Positions 1 to 7,985 of a stretch of DNA of 46,952 bases are shown here, in pieces. Below the pieces are notes generated by a model, which did not search any database, was not told where the DNA came from, and saw only the letters and a program-made list of their open reading frames with translations. The position numbers and the translations under genes were made by a program. This stretch comes from Curtobacterium sp. HSID17257. Its GTDB lineage: Bacteria; Actinomycetota; Actinomycetes; Actinomycetales; Microbacteriaceae. Location of the stretch: assembly GCF_003989515.1 (NCBI RefSeq), contig NZ_RBLU01000016.1:1-46952 (forward strand), in the 5' to 3' direction. The number at the start of each line of letters is the position of its first letter. Within the stretch, counting starts at the first letter, position 1.

Positions 1-159
1 GACGTTGACGGCGCGTTCGCGGAGCTCGGCCTCACCGGCGAGGACGTCGTCCTCGGACCGACCACGATGCCGTGGGGCAACCGCTCCGCCCTGGTGCGCG
101 ACCCCGACGGCAACGTCGGCAACCTGTCCAGCAGGCCGGAGCCCGACCGGGCGGAGTGA
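1..159 (+). CDS. VOC (glyoxalase/bleomycin-resistance) family protein, C-terminal fragment
   Basis: The window opens inside this gene; frame 1 is open from the first base to a TGA at 157-159, giving the last 52 residues. The segment MPWGNRSALVRDPDGN followed by VGNLSS is the typical last strand of a VOC (vicinal oxygen chelate) fold, where the metal-binding or substrate-binding half module ends in a D-P-(D/E)-G-N turn. The substrate cannot be told from this tail: glyoxalase I-like enzymes, dioxygenases and antibiotic-binding proteins all end this way. It sits directly upstream of mltG, where alaS-ruvX would be expected in many actinobacteria, so it may be an inserted gene. Its start lies outside the window. 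Confidence 0.75.
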   Translation, partial: DVDGAFAELGLTGEDVVLGPTTMPWGNRSALVRDPDGNVGNLSSRPEPDRAE

Positions 160-291
160 TAGCGGCACCGGCGCCGATCGCTGACGGGCCCGCCGGGTCC
201 GGGAGGGCGGAGTGGCGGAGGCGGAGGAGCCTCCCGGCCGCCGCGCGAGCCGCGACCGAAGCGGCGTCGAGGGCCGCTGATCGCCGGCATC

Positions 292-1323
292 GTGATCGTC
301 GCCCTCGTCCTGGTCGGTGGCGTCGGTGCGTACGCGTTCGCCGCGCCCAAGGTGCAGCAGCTGATCAGCGCCGTCGGCGGTTCCAGCGAGCCCGACGACT
401 ACACGGGCGACGGGACGAGCAAGGTCACCGTGACCATCAAGCAGGGCGACATCGGCGAGGACGTCGCGAAGACCCTGCAGCGCAGCGGGGTCGTGAAGAG
501 CTCGAAGGTCTTCTACAAGCTGCTGCTGACCTCGCCGGACGTCTCGTTCCAGCCGGGGTCGTACGAGCTGAAGAAGGAGATGAGCTCGAAGGCCGCCCTC
601 GCCGCGCTCAAGGACTCCGGCAACCGCGTCCAGGCCTCGATCGTGATCCCGGAGGGGACCGCGCTGCAGGACATCGAGGCGGGAATGGTCTCGAAGGCGG
701 GGCTGTCCGAGGCCGAGGTGAGCGCAGCCGCGAAGGACGTGCAGGCCTACGGGCTCCCCGCGGGCGCGACGACGCTCGAGGGGTGGCTCTTCCCGGCGAC
801 GTACCCGATCAACCCCGGGTGGACCGCGAAGCAGTACTTCCAGTCGATGGTCGACACCATGAAGGAGCACCTGGCCGCCGCCGGGGTCGCCGAGGCCGAC
901 CAGGAGCGGGCGGTCGTCTTCGCCTCGCTCGTGCAGAAGGAGGCGGGCCTCGCCGCCGACTACCCGAAGGTCGCCCGGGTGTTCCAGAACCGGCTCGACA
1001 TCGACATGCCGCTGCAGTCGGACGCGACCGTCGCCTACGGGACGGGCAACACGCACAAGGTGACCACGACCGACGCCGAACGCGCCGACGCCGGGAACCC
1101 GTACAACACCTACGTGCACAAGGGGCTGCCCCCGGCACCGATCTCGAACCCGGGCGACGTCGCGATCAAGGCCGTCACGAACATGGCCGACGGCAAGTGG
1201 CTCTACTTCGTGACGGTCGACCTGGACACGGGCGAGACCGTCTTCTCGGACACGTACGCGGAGCACCAGGTGGCCGTGAAGCAGTTCCAGGCCTGGCTCC
1301 GGGCGCACCCCGAGTACCAGTAG
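292..1323 (+). CDS. mltG: Endolytic murein transglycosylase MltG (YceG-like), 5' end disturbed
   Basis: MltG cleaves nascent peptidoglycan strands at the outer face of the membrane and helps set glycan length. From the GTG at 292 the protein has 343 residues. An N-terminal membrane segment (residues 1-17) is followed by the YceG domain, with the catalytic Glu in SLVQKEAG (E217) and the conserved segment [12 protein letters not shown] further on. The GTG at 292 lies inside the membrane helix and has no ribosome binding site. The same frame is open upstream to 163 and encodes the expected basic tail (REPRPKRRRGPLIAG) but has no ATG, GTG or TTG. A GTG at 212 in another frame has a strong site (GGGAGGGCGGA, 201-211), so a one-base frameshift between about 225 and 277 is likely. 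The family identity is certain; the start is not. Confidence 0.9.
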   Translation: MIVALVLVGGVGAYAFAAPKVQQLISAVGGSSEPDDYTGDGTSKVTVTIKQGDIGEDVAKTLQRSGVVKSSKVFYKLLLTSPDVSFQPGSYELKKEMSSKAALAALKDSGNRVQASIVIPEGTALQDIEAGMVSKAGLSEAEVSAAAKDVQAYGLPAGATTLEGWLFPATYPINPGWTAKQYFQSMVDTMKEHLAAAGVAEADQERAVVFASLVQKEAGLAADYPKVARVFQNRLDIDMPLQSDATVAYGTGNTHKVTTTDAERADAGNPYNTYVHKGLPPAPISNPGDVAIKAVTNMADGKWLYFVTVDLDTGETVFSDTYAEHQVAVKQFQAWLRAHPEYQ

Positions 1324-1330
1324 TGCCCGC

Positions 1331-1361
1331 AGGGTCCGGTCGCGTCGCACGACCGGACCCT
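1331..1361. terminator. Perfect 12-bp hairpin between mltG and aroC
   Basis: AGGGTCCGGTCG at 1331-1342 and its exact reverse complement at 1350-1361 flank a 7-nt loop. It begins 7 nt after the mltG stop and ends just before the aroC ribosome binding site. No T-tract follows, so it would be a hairpin-only terminator of the kind common in actinobacteria, or an RNA structure near the aroC start. Confidence 0.6.
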
Positions 1362-1378
1362 GTGGGAGGATGGTCGAC

Positions 1379-2629
1379 ATGCTTCGTTGGTTGACCGCTG
1401 GTGAGTCCCACGGACCCGAACTCATCGCGATGCTCGAGGGCCTGCCCGCGGGCGTCCCGGTGTCGTTCGAGTCCATCCGCACCGACCTCGCGCGACGGAA
1501 GCTCGGCTTCGGACGCGGGTCGCGGATGAAGTTCGAGCAGGACGAGCTCCACGTCTCCGGTGGCGTGCGCCACGGCTCCTCGCTCGGCAGCCCCATCGCG
1601 ATCCGCATCGGCAACACCGAGTGGCCCAAGTGGGTCGAGGTGATGAACCCCGAGCCCGTCGAGTCGACCGAGATGTCCCGCGGCCGCAGCGCCCCCCTGA
1701 CCCGGCCGCGCCCCGGCCACGCCGACCTGGTCGGCATGCAGAAGTACGGCTTCGACGAGGCACGACCGATCCTCGAGCGTGCGTCCGCCCGCGAGACCGC
1801 GGCGCGGGTCGCACTCGGTGCGGTCGCCAAGTCCTTCCTGGCCGAGCTGGGCATCCGCTCGGTCGCCCACACCCTGCAGGTCGGCACCGTCCGCGTGCCC
1901 GACGGCACGCCGCTGCCCCTGCCCGACGACGTCGACCGCCTGGACGAGGACCAGCTCCGCTGCGCGGACCCGGAGACCTCCGCACGGATGGTCACCGAGG
2001 TCGAGGCGGCGAAGAAGGACGGGGACACCCTCGGTGGGGTCGTCGAGGTGCTGTTCTACGGTGTCCCGCCCGGGCTCGGCTCGCACGTGCACTGGGACCG
2101 TCGACTCGACGCCCGACTCGCCGCGGCGATCATGGGCATCCAGGCGATCAAGGGCGTCGAGGTCGGCGACGGGTTCGCCACCGCAGCACGCCGCGGGTCC
2201 GAGGCGCACGACGAGCTGTACCGCGAGGACGGCGAGATCGTCCGGACGAGCGACCGCGCCGGCGGGACCGAGGGCGGCATGTCCACCGGGACCGTCCTCC
2301 GCGTCCGTGCGGGCATGAAGCCGATCGCGACCGTCCCGCACGCCTTGCACACCATCGACGTCGCCACCGGCGAGGACGCCGCCGCCCACCACCAGCGCAG
2401 CGACGTCTGCGCGGTGCCGGCCTCCGGTGTCGTGGCCGAGGCGATGGTCGCGCTCGTGCTGGCCGATGCCGTGCTGGAGAAGTTCGGCGGCGACAGCCTG
2501 ACCGAGACGAAGCGCAACCTCGACGCCTACCTCGCGGCACTGCCGGAGACCCTGCGTTCCCGCCGGACCGACGGCGCAGCGTCCCAGGCGGCCGGGTCGC
2601 ACGCGGCCGAGTCCACGTCGGTCCGGTGA
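1379..2629 (+). CDS. aroC: Chorismate synthase
   Basis: AroC converts 5-enolpyruvylshikimate-3-phosphate to chorismate using reduced FMN, the last shikimate-pathway step and the branch point to Trp, Phe, Tyr and folate. The protein (416 aa) begins [15 protein letters not shown], the family signature, and carries the conserved [16 protein letters not shown] stretch near residue 100 and the later [12 protein letters not shown] motif. I chose ATG 1379 over ATG 1370 because GGGAGG at 1364-1369 is 9 nt upstream and homologues start at MLRWLTAGE. The same sequence also reads as a -10-like GAGGAT (1366-1371) 7 nt before the ATG. The last 20 or so residues are a low-complexity tail. The stop overlaps the aroK start by 4 nt, so aroC-aroK-aroB form one operon. 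No aroE lies between mltG and aroC. Confidence 0.98.
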   Translation: MLRWLTAGESHGPELIAMLEGLPAGVPVSFESIRTDLARRKLGFGRGSRMKFEQDELHVSGGVRHGSSLGSPIAIRIGNTEWPKWVEVMNPEPVESTEMSRGRSAPLTRPRPGHADLVGMQKYGFDEARPILERASARETAARVALGAVAKSFLAELGIRSVAHTLQVGTVRVPDGTPLPLPDDVDRLDEDQLRCADPETSARMVTEVEAAKKDGDTLGGVVEVLFYGVPPGLGSHVHWDRRLDARLAAAIMGIQAIKGVEVGDGFATAARRGSEAHDELYREDGEIVRTSDRAGGTEGGMSTGTVLRVRAGMKPIATVPHALHTIDVATGEDAAAHHQRSDVCAVPASGVVAEAMVALVLADAVLEKFGGDSLTETKRNLDAYLAALPETLRSRRTDGAASQAAGSHAAESTSVR

Positions 2630-3249
2630 CCGGCGCCGACGCGTCGACCACCGGGGCAGTCCCGGGAACCGACGTGCCGGTCGTCGTGATCGGACCGATG
2701 GGTGCCGGCAAGTCGAGCGTCGGCAAGCGCGTCGCCAAGGCGCTCGGTGTGCCGTTCACCGACACCGACCGGGTCATCGCACGAGCACACGGACCGATCC
2801 CGGGCATCTTCGCCGACCGTGGTGAACCGGCGTTCCGCGAGCTCGAGGCCGAGGCGGTCCGTGCGGCCGTCGCGACCGGCGGCGTCGTCTCGGTCGGCGG
2901 AGGCGCCGTGACGCACCCGGACACGCGGGCGGCCCTGCGAGGTTCGCGCATCGTGCTGCTCACGGTGTCACCCGAGGCCGTCGCGGCGCGGATCGCCGGG
3001 AGCGACCGACCGCTCCTGGCGCAGGGCGGGATCGATGCGTGGCAGACCATCGCCGACGAGCGGGCAGCGACCTACGCCGAGCTCGCGCACGCGACGTTCG
3101 ACACCTCGCGACGCCCGATGTCGCACGTCGTCCGCGACGTCGTCGCGTGGGTGACCGAGCAGCAGACCGGCTCCGACGAGGGGCGCACCGGCTCCGACCA
3201 GGAGCACAGCGGCTCCGACCAGGAGCACACCACCGGAGGGACACCGTGA
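2626..3249 (+). CDS. aroK: Shikimate kinase with repetitive acidic tail
   Basis: AroK phosphorylates shikimate at O3 with ATP in the cytosol. The Walker A motif GPMGAGKS is near residues 23-30, the shikimate-binding TDTDR follows, GGGAV lies in the middle, and the lid region contains SDRPLLAQ. The start is the GTG at 2626, overlapping the aroC TGA by 4 nt; a GTG at 2674 is an alternative giving the more usual short N-terminus. The protein is 207 aa, longer than the usual 165-180, because it ends in a tail made of three 7-residue repeats ([21 protein letters not shown]). The tail is probably disordered and outside the kinase fold. The stop overlaps aroB by 4 nt. Confidence 0.96.
   Translation: MTGADASTTGAVPGTDVPVVVIGPMGAGKSSVGKRVAKALGVPFTDTDRVIARAHGPIPGIFADRGEPAFRELEAEAVRAAVATGGVVSVGGGAVTHPDTRAALRGSRIVLLTVSPEAVAARIAGSDRPLLAQGGIDAWQTIADERAATYAELAHATFDTSRRPMSHVVRDVVAWVTEQQTGSDEGRTGSDQEHSGSDQEHTTGGTP
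3166..3228 (+). repeat. 21-nt tandem repeat x3 in the 3' end of aroK
   Basis: Three adjacent 21-nt units (3166-3186, 3187-3207, 3208-3228) share GGCTCCGAC plus AGGAGCAC-like sequence and encode heptapeptides of the form (T/S)GSDxxx. The frame is kept, so the repeat adds an in-frame tail rather than breaking the gene. Confidence 0.85.
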
Positions 3250-4343
3250 CCGCGTCGAACCTGCCCGAGGGCACCACCGAGATCCGGGTCGGCGGCGAGG
3301 GCGGCTCCCTCGTCGTGGTCGGCAACGACCTGTTCGGCTCGGTCCCGTCGCTGCTCGGCCAGCGGGTGGCGAAGGTGCTCATCGTGCACGCGCCGACCCT
3401 CGGTGCCCGGGCGAACGAGCTCCGCACCGTCCTCGTCGACGCCGGGCTCGACGCCCTGATCGCCGAGGTCCCCGATGCCGAGGCTGCCAAGCGCATCGAG
3501 GTCGCCGCGTTCTGCTGGCAGGTCATGGGCCAGGCGGACTTCACCCGCACCGACGCCGTCATCGGCCTCGGCGGGGGAGCCGTCACCGACCTCGCCGGGT
3601 TCGTCGCGGCGACCTGGCTCCGGGGCGTGCCGTTCCTGGCGATGCCGACGAGCGTGCTCGGACTGGTCGACGCGAGCGTCGGCGGGAAGACCGGCATCAA
3701 CACCAACGAGGGCAAGAACCTGGTCGGGGCCTTCCACCACCCGCGCGCGGTGGTCGCCGATCTCGACCTCGTCCGGACGCTGCCACGCAACGACGTGCTC
3801 ACCGGGTTCGCCGAGATCGTCAAGGCGGGCTTCATCGCGGTGCCCGAGATCCTGGACGTGATCGAGGCCGACGTCGACCGCGTCACCGACCCGACGACGC
3901 CGGAGTTCCGCCGCGTCGTCGAGCTCGCGATCGCGCTCAAGGCCGAGGTCGTCTCCGAGGACTTCACCGAGCAGGGGCGCCGGGAGGTGCTGAACTACGG
4001 GCACACCCTCGGGCACGCGATCGAGCACGCCGAGCGCTACCAGTGGCGGCACGGCGCGGCGGTGTCGGTCGGCATGGTGTTCGCCGCCGAACTCGCGCGG
4101 CTGACGGGACACCTGGACGACGCGACCGTCGACCGGCACCGGTCGATCCTCGAGTCGCTGGAGCTGCCGACGAGCTACGGACTCGGACGGTGGGAGGGCC
4201 TGCTCGCCACCATGCGTCGTGACAAGAAGGCGCGTGCGGGCATGCTCCGGTTCATCATCCTCGACGGGGTCGGCAAGCCCGTCACCCTCGAGGGCCCGGA
4301 GGACCACCTGCTCTTCACCGCCTACCAGGAGGTCGGCGTCTAG
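3246..4343 (+). CDS. aroB: 3-dehydroquinate synthase
   Basis: AroB cyclises DAHP to 3-dehydroquinate, the second shikimate step, using NAD and a divalent metal. The 365-aa protein has the NAD-binding GLGGGAVTDLAGF (about residue 110), the phosphate/substrate motif SVGGKTGIN followed by KNLVGAFHHP (about 140-160), and the metal ligands in NYGHTLGHAIEH (about 250). The GTG start at 3246 overlaps the aroK stop by 4 nt (GTGA), so translation is probably coupled. The following gene is on the opposite strand, so the aroCKB unit ends here. In many relatives aroQ follows aroB; it is not present in this window. Confidence 0.98.
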   Translation: MTASNLPEGTTEIRVGGEGGSLVVVGNDLFGSVPSLLGQRVAKVLIVHAPTLGARANELRTVLVDAGLDALIAEVPDAEAAKRIEVAAFCWQVMGQADFTRTDAVIGLGGGAVTDLAGFVAATWLRGVPFLAMPTSVLGLVDASVGGKTGINTNEGKNLVGAFHHPRAVVADLDLVRTLPRNDVLTGFAEIVKAGFIAVPEILDVIEADVDRVTDPTTPEFRRVVELAIALKAEVVSEDFTEQGRREVLNYGHTLGHAIEHAERYQWRHGAAVSVGMVFAAELARLTGHLDDATVDRHRSILESLELPTSYGLGRWEGLLATMRRDKKARAGMLRFIILDGVGKPVTLEGPEDHLLFTAYQEVGV

Positions 4344-4361
4344 CCGGTCCGTATGCCACGG

Positions 4362-4544
4362 TCAGCGGAGCTTGCGGCACGTTCGACGCCACCACCACTT
4401 CACGCGGAGCGAGACGGTGAGGACATCGGTACGCTTCCACTCCCGGAACTCGTCGACCGTTGCTCCGTTCACCCACGCGTAGTACTGCTCCCGCCCGTCG
4501 ACGTCGAGATCCGGTGCGTCAGGGAGTGGTCTCCGGAGCGGCAT
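4362..4544 (-). CDS. Small hypothetical protein, 60 aa, Trp/Arg-rich
   Basis: I do not recognise this protein. It begins ATG at 4544, inside the 3' end of the upstream minus-strand gene (26-nt overlap), which suggests translational coupling. The sequence is acidic and polar at first (DAPDLDVDGREQYYAWVNG) and ends strongly basic with three consecutive tryptophans (KWWWRRTCRKLR). Codons from position 15 onward show the genome's usual G/C third-position bias, which favours real coding. It lies convergent to aroB with an 18-nt gap. A basic WWW tail could contact membrane or nucleic acid, but nothing here proves a role. Protein homology in related genomes would decide whether it is real. Confidence 0.5.
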   Translation of the reverse strand: MPLRRPLPDAPDLDVDGREQYYAWVNGATVDEFREWKRTDVLTVSLRVKWWWRRTCRKLR

Positions 4545-4863
4545 CTGATCCGGTCCTTCCGTCGGTGGTCGTCATGGTGTCATCGGGCTGAGCTTCGGCC
4601 GCGACGATGCGACGCAGCGCCTGCGTGGCCAGCCGCCGGTCCGGTTCGGACCACCACGCTACGTCTTCGAGCGCCACGAGCACACGTTTCGAGATGTCGT
4701 ACTCCGGGCTGTCCCGTCGCCGAGCGAGCGCCCAGACCAAGCGCGACCAGGCATGGTCACGGTCCGCGGTGCGTCGTGCCTGGAAGGCGCCGAACCAGCT
4801 GACGACCGCAGCGGCGATCGACGCCGTCGCAGCGATCGCCGCGGTCATGCGTGCAGTGTCCAT
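4519..4863 (-). CDS. Hypothetical single-pass membrane protein, 114 aa
   Basis: The ATG at 4863 begins a protein with one N-terminal hydrophobic helix (about residues 7-25, AAIAATASIAAAVVSWFGAF) followed by a basic QARR stop-transfer. A soluble helical domain comes next (HAWSRLVWALARRR, YDISKRVLVALEDVAWW), then a Thr/Asp-rich tail. This resembles the many small actinobacterial proteins with a membrane anchor and a helical repeat of unknown role, but I cannot name a family. An ATG at 4848 is an alternative start. Neither start has a clear ribosome binding site. It is divergent from the ubiB-like gene and coupled to the 60-aa gene downstream. The pair interrupts the usual aroB-efp neighbourhood and is probably accessory. 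Confidence 0.7.
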   Translation of the reverse strand: MDTARMTAAIAATASIAAAVVSWFGAFQARRTADRDHAWSRLVWALARRRDSPEYDISKRVLVALEDVAWWSEPDRRLATQALRRIVAAEAQPDDTMTTTDGRTGSDAAPETTP

Positions 4864-4989
4864 GTGACGAGGGTCGTGCAGTGGACCCGACCGTACGTGG
4901 GTGGTGCGCCGACCTGTGGACGGTGCGTCGCGCCTCCCGGCTGTGCAGGAGCGGGGCAGGCCCGCAGGGCCGGGGAGCAGACTGGTCCG

Positions 4990-6678
4990 GTGCCCACCCC
5001 GCCCCGCCTGAGCGACCTCGGCCAGCAGGACGTCGCCGTCGGCAGCCTGCGTTCCCGTGCCCGACGCTTCGCCGAGCTGCTGTCGATCGCCCGCCGCCAC
5101 GAGCTCCTGCCCTTCCGACGGCTCGACTTCACGCGTGAGCCGGAGACGTCGGACCTGCGGCGACGGCAGGCCGAGCACCTGCGTCGCGCCCTCGAGGAGG
5201 CGGGCGGTGGGTTCGTGAAGATGGGACAGCTGCTGTCGACCCGCGACGACCTGCTGCCCGACGAGTGGACCGAGGGCCTCGCACACCTGCAGCGGAGCGT
5301 CCGTCCCGCCGACGCCGCAGAGGTCGCGGCGCTCCTCGAGGAGGAGCTGGGCGCATCCGTCGACGAGGTGTTCGCGTCCTTCGACGCCGAACCGGTCGCC
5401 GCGGCCTCGATCGCGCAGGTGCACCGCGCGACCCTGCTCGACGGAACGGTCGTCGCCGTCAAGGTCCAGCGCCCCGGCATCGACACCGCGGTCCGTCGCG
5501 ACGTCGACATCGCGCTGCGGGTGGTCCGGTTCCTCGCGCGCACGAGCACCGAGGCCCGCCAGGTCGGGGTCGCCGACGTCGCACAGCAGTACGCCGACGA
5601 CCTGGTGCGGCAGGTGGACTTCACCTCGGAGATGCGGAACCTGACCGCGCTGCGTGCCGCGCAGGCCAGGAGCGCCCGGCCGGACGCGGTCGCCTACCCG
5701 GAGCCGTACCGGGACCTCTCCGGCCGTCGGGTGATGGTGATGGAGTTCCTCGACGGCGAGACGCTCAGCGCGTTGCGTGCCGCGGGGAGCGGCCAGGACC
5801 TCGACACGCCGATGCGCGCCGTGCTCGACGCCTTCCTCCGGCAGATCGTCTTCGACGGGATCTACCACGCCGACCTGCACCCGGGGAACGTCGTGCTGCT
5901 GCCGGACGGGCGTCCGGCCCTCATCGACTTCGGGTCCGTCGGCCGACTCGACCCGGGCCTGCGGAGCACCGTGCAGGACCTGCTCGCCGGCTACATCCAG
6001 GACGACACGGAGCGGATCGCCGACGCGGTGATGCGGATGGCACCGGTACGCGACGCCGAGGACGAACCCGACTTCCGCCGGGACATCGCGGCGTTCGTCG
6101 CGGACGAGCTCGGCCCAGGTGCCCGGATCGGCGTCGAGACCGTCGACGACGCCGTCGCCGTGTTCGGGCGCTACCGGCTCAAGCCACCACCGGACTTCGT
6201 CGCCGCCGCCCGAGCGCTCGCGATCTTCGAGGGGACCCTCCGCAGCCTCGCGCCGTCGTTCGACCTGCTCGAGGAGTCGCGCGATCTCGCGCGGCAGCAG
6301 ATCCGCGACCAGCTGCGGCCGCGGGCCGTGCGCGACCTCGCCGTCCGCGAGCTCTTCGGGGTGGTGTCGGCCGCACGGAAGCTGCCCCGACGGGTCGACC
6401 GCATCACCGAGGCGCTCGAGACGGGCAGGCTCGCGGTGAACATCCGGCTGTTCTCGGACCGCCGCGACCGTGAGGTGGTCTCCGGCCTGGTGCGGCGCGT
6501 GCTGCTCGTGCTGCTCGGCGCCGGTGCCGGCGTGCTGGCGATCGTGTACCTCGCGTCGCCGGCGAGGCCGACGGCGGTGCTCTCCACCGGGGAGGCCGGG
6601 GGGATCCTGGGCGGTACCGCCGTGGTGCTGCTGGTCTGGGCGGCGATCGACGCGTGGCGGGCGCGGCGGAGGCGGTGA
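4990..6678 (+). CDS. UbiB/ABC1-family atypical protein kinase
   Basis: A 562-aa member of the UbiB (ADCK/ABC1) family, membrane-bound atypical kinases or ATPases linked to isoprenoid-quinone homeostasis. Visible are the KxGQ motif in FVKMGQLLSTRDDLLP (about residue 76), the alanine-rich nucleotide loop AAASIAQVH that replaces the P-loop, the catalytic Lys in VVAVKVQRPG, the catalytic loop YHADLHPGN and the metal-binding LIDFGS. Two C-terminal membrane helices (about 505-525 and 535-555) end in a basic cap. The start chosen is GTG 4990, with GGGGAG at 4972-4977; a -10-like CAGACT (4978-4983) 6 nt before it would also allow a leaderless transcript. The physiological substrate is not known from sequence; a menaquinone-related role is inference. 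Confidence 0.93.
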   Translation: MPTPPRLSDLGQQDVAVGSLRSRARRFAELLSIARRHELLPFRRLDFTREPETSDLRRRQAEHLRRALEEAGGGFVKMGQLLSTRDDLLPDEWTEGLAHLQRSVRPADAAEVAALLEEELGASVDEVFASFDAEPVAAASIAQVHRATLLDGTVVAVKVQRPGIDTAVRRDVDIALRVVRFLARTSTEARQVGVADVAQQYADDLVRQVDFTSEMRNLTALRAAQARSARPDAVAYPEPYRDLSGRRVMVMEFLDGETLSALRAAGSGQDLDTPMRAVLDAFLRQIVFDGIYHADLHPGNVVLLPDGRPALIDFGSVGRLDPGLRSTVQDLLAGYIQDDTERIADAVMRMAPVRDAEDEPDFRRDIAAFVADELGPGARIGVETVDDAVAVFGRYRLKPPPDFVAAARALAIFEGTLRSLAPSFDLLEESRDLARQQIRDQLRPRAVRDLAVRELFGVVSAARKLPRRVDRITEALETGRLAVNIRLFSDRRDREVVSGLVRRVLLVLLGAGAGVLAIVYLASPARPTAVLSTGEAGGILGGTAVVLLVWAAIDAWRARRRR

Positions 6679-6738
6679 GCCGCGACCGAGCGGCGGTCGC
6701 CCACGGCGGCGACCACCGGCCCGGCGGTCCTCGTCCGC

Positions 6739-6744
6739 TACACT
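6739..6744 (+). promoter_or_regulatory. Candidate -10 box for efp-nusB
   Basis: TACACT fits the actinobacterial TAnnnT -10 pattern and lies about 90 nt upstream of the efp ATG in a 156-nt gap. No convincing -35 is seen, so this is a candidate only. Confidence 0.35.
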
Positions 6745-6834
6745 CGTCGGGGCGTCGGCGCGGGCACTCTCCGTCGTCGCCGGGACCGGACGAACGTCCG
6801 GGAGACCTTCACAACACCATCGAACGGAAGACCC

Positions 6835-7398
6835 ATGGCGAGTACCACTGACATCAAGAACGGCGCCGTTCTCATCATCGACGGGCAGCTCTGGTCGGTC
6901 GTCGAGTTCCAGCACGTCAAGCCGGGCAAGGGCGGCGCCTTCGTCCGCACCAAGCTCAAGAACGTCGTCTCGGGCAAGGTCGTCGACCGCACGTTCAACG
7001 CCGGCGCGAAGATCGACACCGCGACCGTGGACCGCCGCGACTACCAGTACCTGTACCAGGACGGCGAGTCGTACGTCTTCATGGACACCGACACCTACGA
7101 CCAGGTCCCCGTGTCGGAGACCGTCGTCGGCGACGCCAAGAACTACCTGCTCGAGTCCGCCATGGTCACCATCGCGATGAACGAGGGCAACCCGCTCTAC
7201 ATCGAGCTCCCGACGTCGATCGTCACCGAGGTCGAGACCGAGCCGGGCCTGCAGGGCGACCGTTCCTCGGGCGGCACGAAGGACGCGACCATCATCGCGA
7301 CCGGCCACCGCATCCAGGTCCCGCTCTACCTGGAGAACGGCACCACCGTGAAGATCGACACGCGCGACGGCAGCTTCCTCGGCCGCGTCAACAACTAG
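6835..7398 (+). CDS. efp: Elongation factor P
   Basis: EF-P binds between the ribosomal P and E sites and relieves stalling at polyproline stretches. The 187-aa length is standard. The three-domain architecture starts with the KOW-like domain, carrying the tip loop KPGKGGAF with Lys32 at the position modified in some bacteria. It ends with the conserved [15 protein letters not shown] signature (here [15 protein letters not shown]). No modification enzyme (EpmA/B, YmfI, EarP) is seen nearby. The ATG at 6835 begins [10 protein letters not shown] as in homologues. nusB follows after 11 nt, so the two are cotranscribed. Confidence 0.98.
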   Translation: MASTTDIKNGAVLIIDGQLWSVVEFQHVKPGKGGAFVRTKLKNVVSGKVVDRTFNAGAKIDTATVDRRDYQYLYQDGESYVFMDTDTYDQVPVSETVVGDAKNYLLESAMVTIAMNEGNPLYIELPTSIVTEVETEPGLQGDRSSGGTKDATIIATGHRIQVPLYLENGTTVKIDTRDGSFLGRVNN

Positions 7399-7409
7399 GC
7401 GCTCGCTCC

Positions 7410-7928
7410 ATGAGTGCTCGTTCGAAGGCCCGCAAGCGCGCCCTCGACATGCTGTACGTCGCCGAGGTGCGTGAGCTCCCGATCGCGGACGTCCTGGCCA
7501 CCGAGACGGTGCGGCACCTCGACCAGCCCGAGCGGGCGTCGAGCTGGGACTACGCCCGTCAGATCGTCACCGGCGTCGACGACGACCGCTCGGCGATCGA
7601 CAAGGTGATCGTCGAGCACGCGCAGGGCTGGTCCATCGCCCGCATGCCCGTGCTCGACCGCTGCATCCTGCGGATGGGTGTCTGGGAACTCCGGTACAAC
7701 CCGGAGGTCCCGGACGCGGTCGCCATCGCCGAGGCCGTCGAGCTCGCGCAGTCGCTCTCGACGGACGACTCGGCCGGCTTCGTGAACGGCGTGCTCGGCG
7801 CCGTCGCCGGCGGCCGTGCACCGTCCGGTCGCACTGCCGAGCAGGGCTCCGCACCGTCCGGTCGGACTGCCGAGCAGGGCGCCGCGCCGTCCGGTCGGAC
7901 TGTCGCGGGGGACGAGGAGTCCGAGTAG
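7410..7928 (+). CDS. nusB: Transcription antitermination factor NusB with repetitive C-terminal tail
   Basis: NusB, with NusE (S10), binds boxA RNA and supports antitermination of rRNA operons. Residues 1-135 form the all-helical NusB domain, starting SARSKARKRALDMLY and including the conserved VLDRCILRMGVWEL and ELAQSLSTDDSAGFVNGVL. Residues 136-172 are an added tail of almost three copies of an 11-residue unit (APSGRTAEQGS/A) ending DEESE. The tail is probably disordered. The stop codon TAG doubles as the first bases of the -10 box for the pyr operon (7926-7931). Confidence 0.97.
   Translation: MSARSKARKRALDMLYVAEVRELPIADVLATETVRHLDQPERASSWDYARQIVTGVDDDRSAIDKVIVEHAQGWSIARMPVLDRCILRMGVWELRYNPEVPDAVAIAEAVELAQSLSTDDSAGFVNGVLGAVAGGRAPSGRTAEQGSAPSGRTAEQGAAPSGRTVAGDEESE
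7818..7910 (+). repeat. 33-nt tandem repeat (2.8 copies) in the 3' end of nusB
   Basis: Units at 7818-7850 and 7851-7883 and a partial unit at 7884-7910 share the core CCGTCCGGTCGGACTGCCGA. All are in frame and encode APSGRTAEQG(S/A). The core contains GTCCGGTCGGAC, a near-palindrome, so the units may also form small hairpins in the mRNA just before the pyr promoter. Confidence 0.85.
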
Positions 7929-7931
7929 GGT
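7926..7931 (+). promoter_or_regulatory. Candidate -10 box of the pyr operon
   Basis: TAGGGT overlaps the nusB stop codon. A start of transcription about 7 nt downstream (near 7938) would give a leader of about 48 nt that contains the whole PyrR-binding hairpin. The same hexamer precedes rpe and pyk in this window. Confidence 0.55.
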
Positions 7932-7944
7932 TGTCCACGTCAGC

Positions 7945-7980
7945 GTCCTTTAAGTCCGTCCGGTGAGGCGGGGAAGGAGG
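7945..7980 (+). promoter_or_regulatory. PyrR-binding mRNA element overlapping the pyrR ribosome binding site
   Basis: The leader contains GTCCGGTGAGGC (7958-7969), matching the known PyrR RNA consensus (A/G)UCC-GNGAGG(C/U). It folds with stem 7956-7960/7967-7971 around hexaloop CGGTGA, and a lower stem CCTT (7947-7950) with AAGG (7974-7977). That AAGG is part of the Shine-Dalgarno AAGGAGG (7974-7980), 5 nt before the GTG of pyrR. Known biology: PyrR with UMP binds such hairpins; in mycobacteria this represses translation. Inference: high UMP shuts off pyrR-pyrF translation here by hiding the ribosome site. No intrinsic terminator follows, so Bacillus-type attenuation is unlikely. Confidence 0.85.
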
Positions 7981-7985
7981 TCGGC

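Noticed and set aside
4353-4802. 149-residue plus-strand frame after aroB
   Set aside because: Arg/Pro/Cys-rich and lies opposite the two minus-strand frames, which have better codon bias and a membrane helix.
4519-7308. 929-residue minus-strand open frame
   Set aside because: Only the last 114 codons (4519-4863) look like a protein; the rest is the antisense shadow of the UbiB-like and efp genes.
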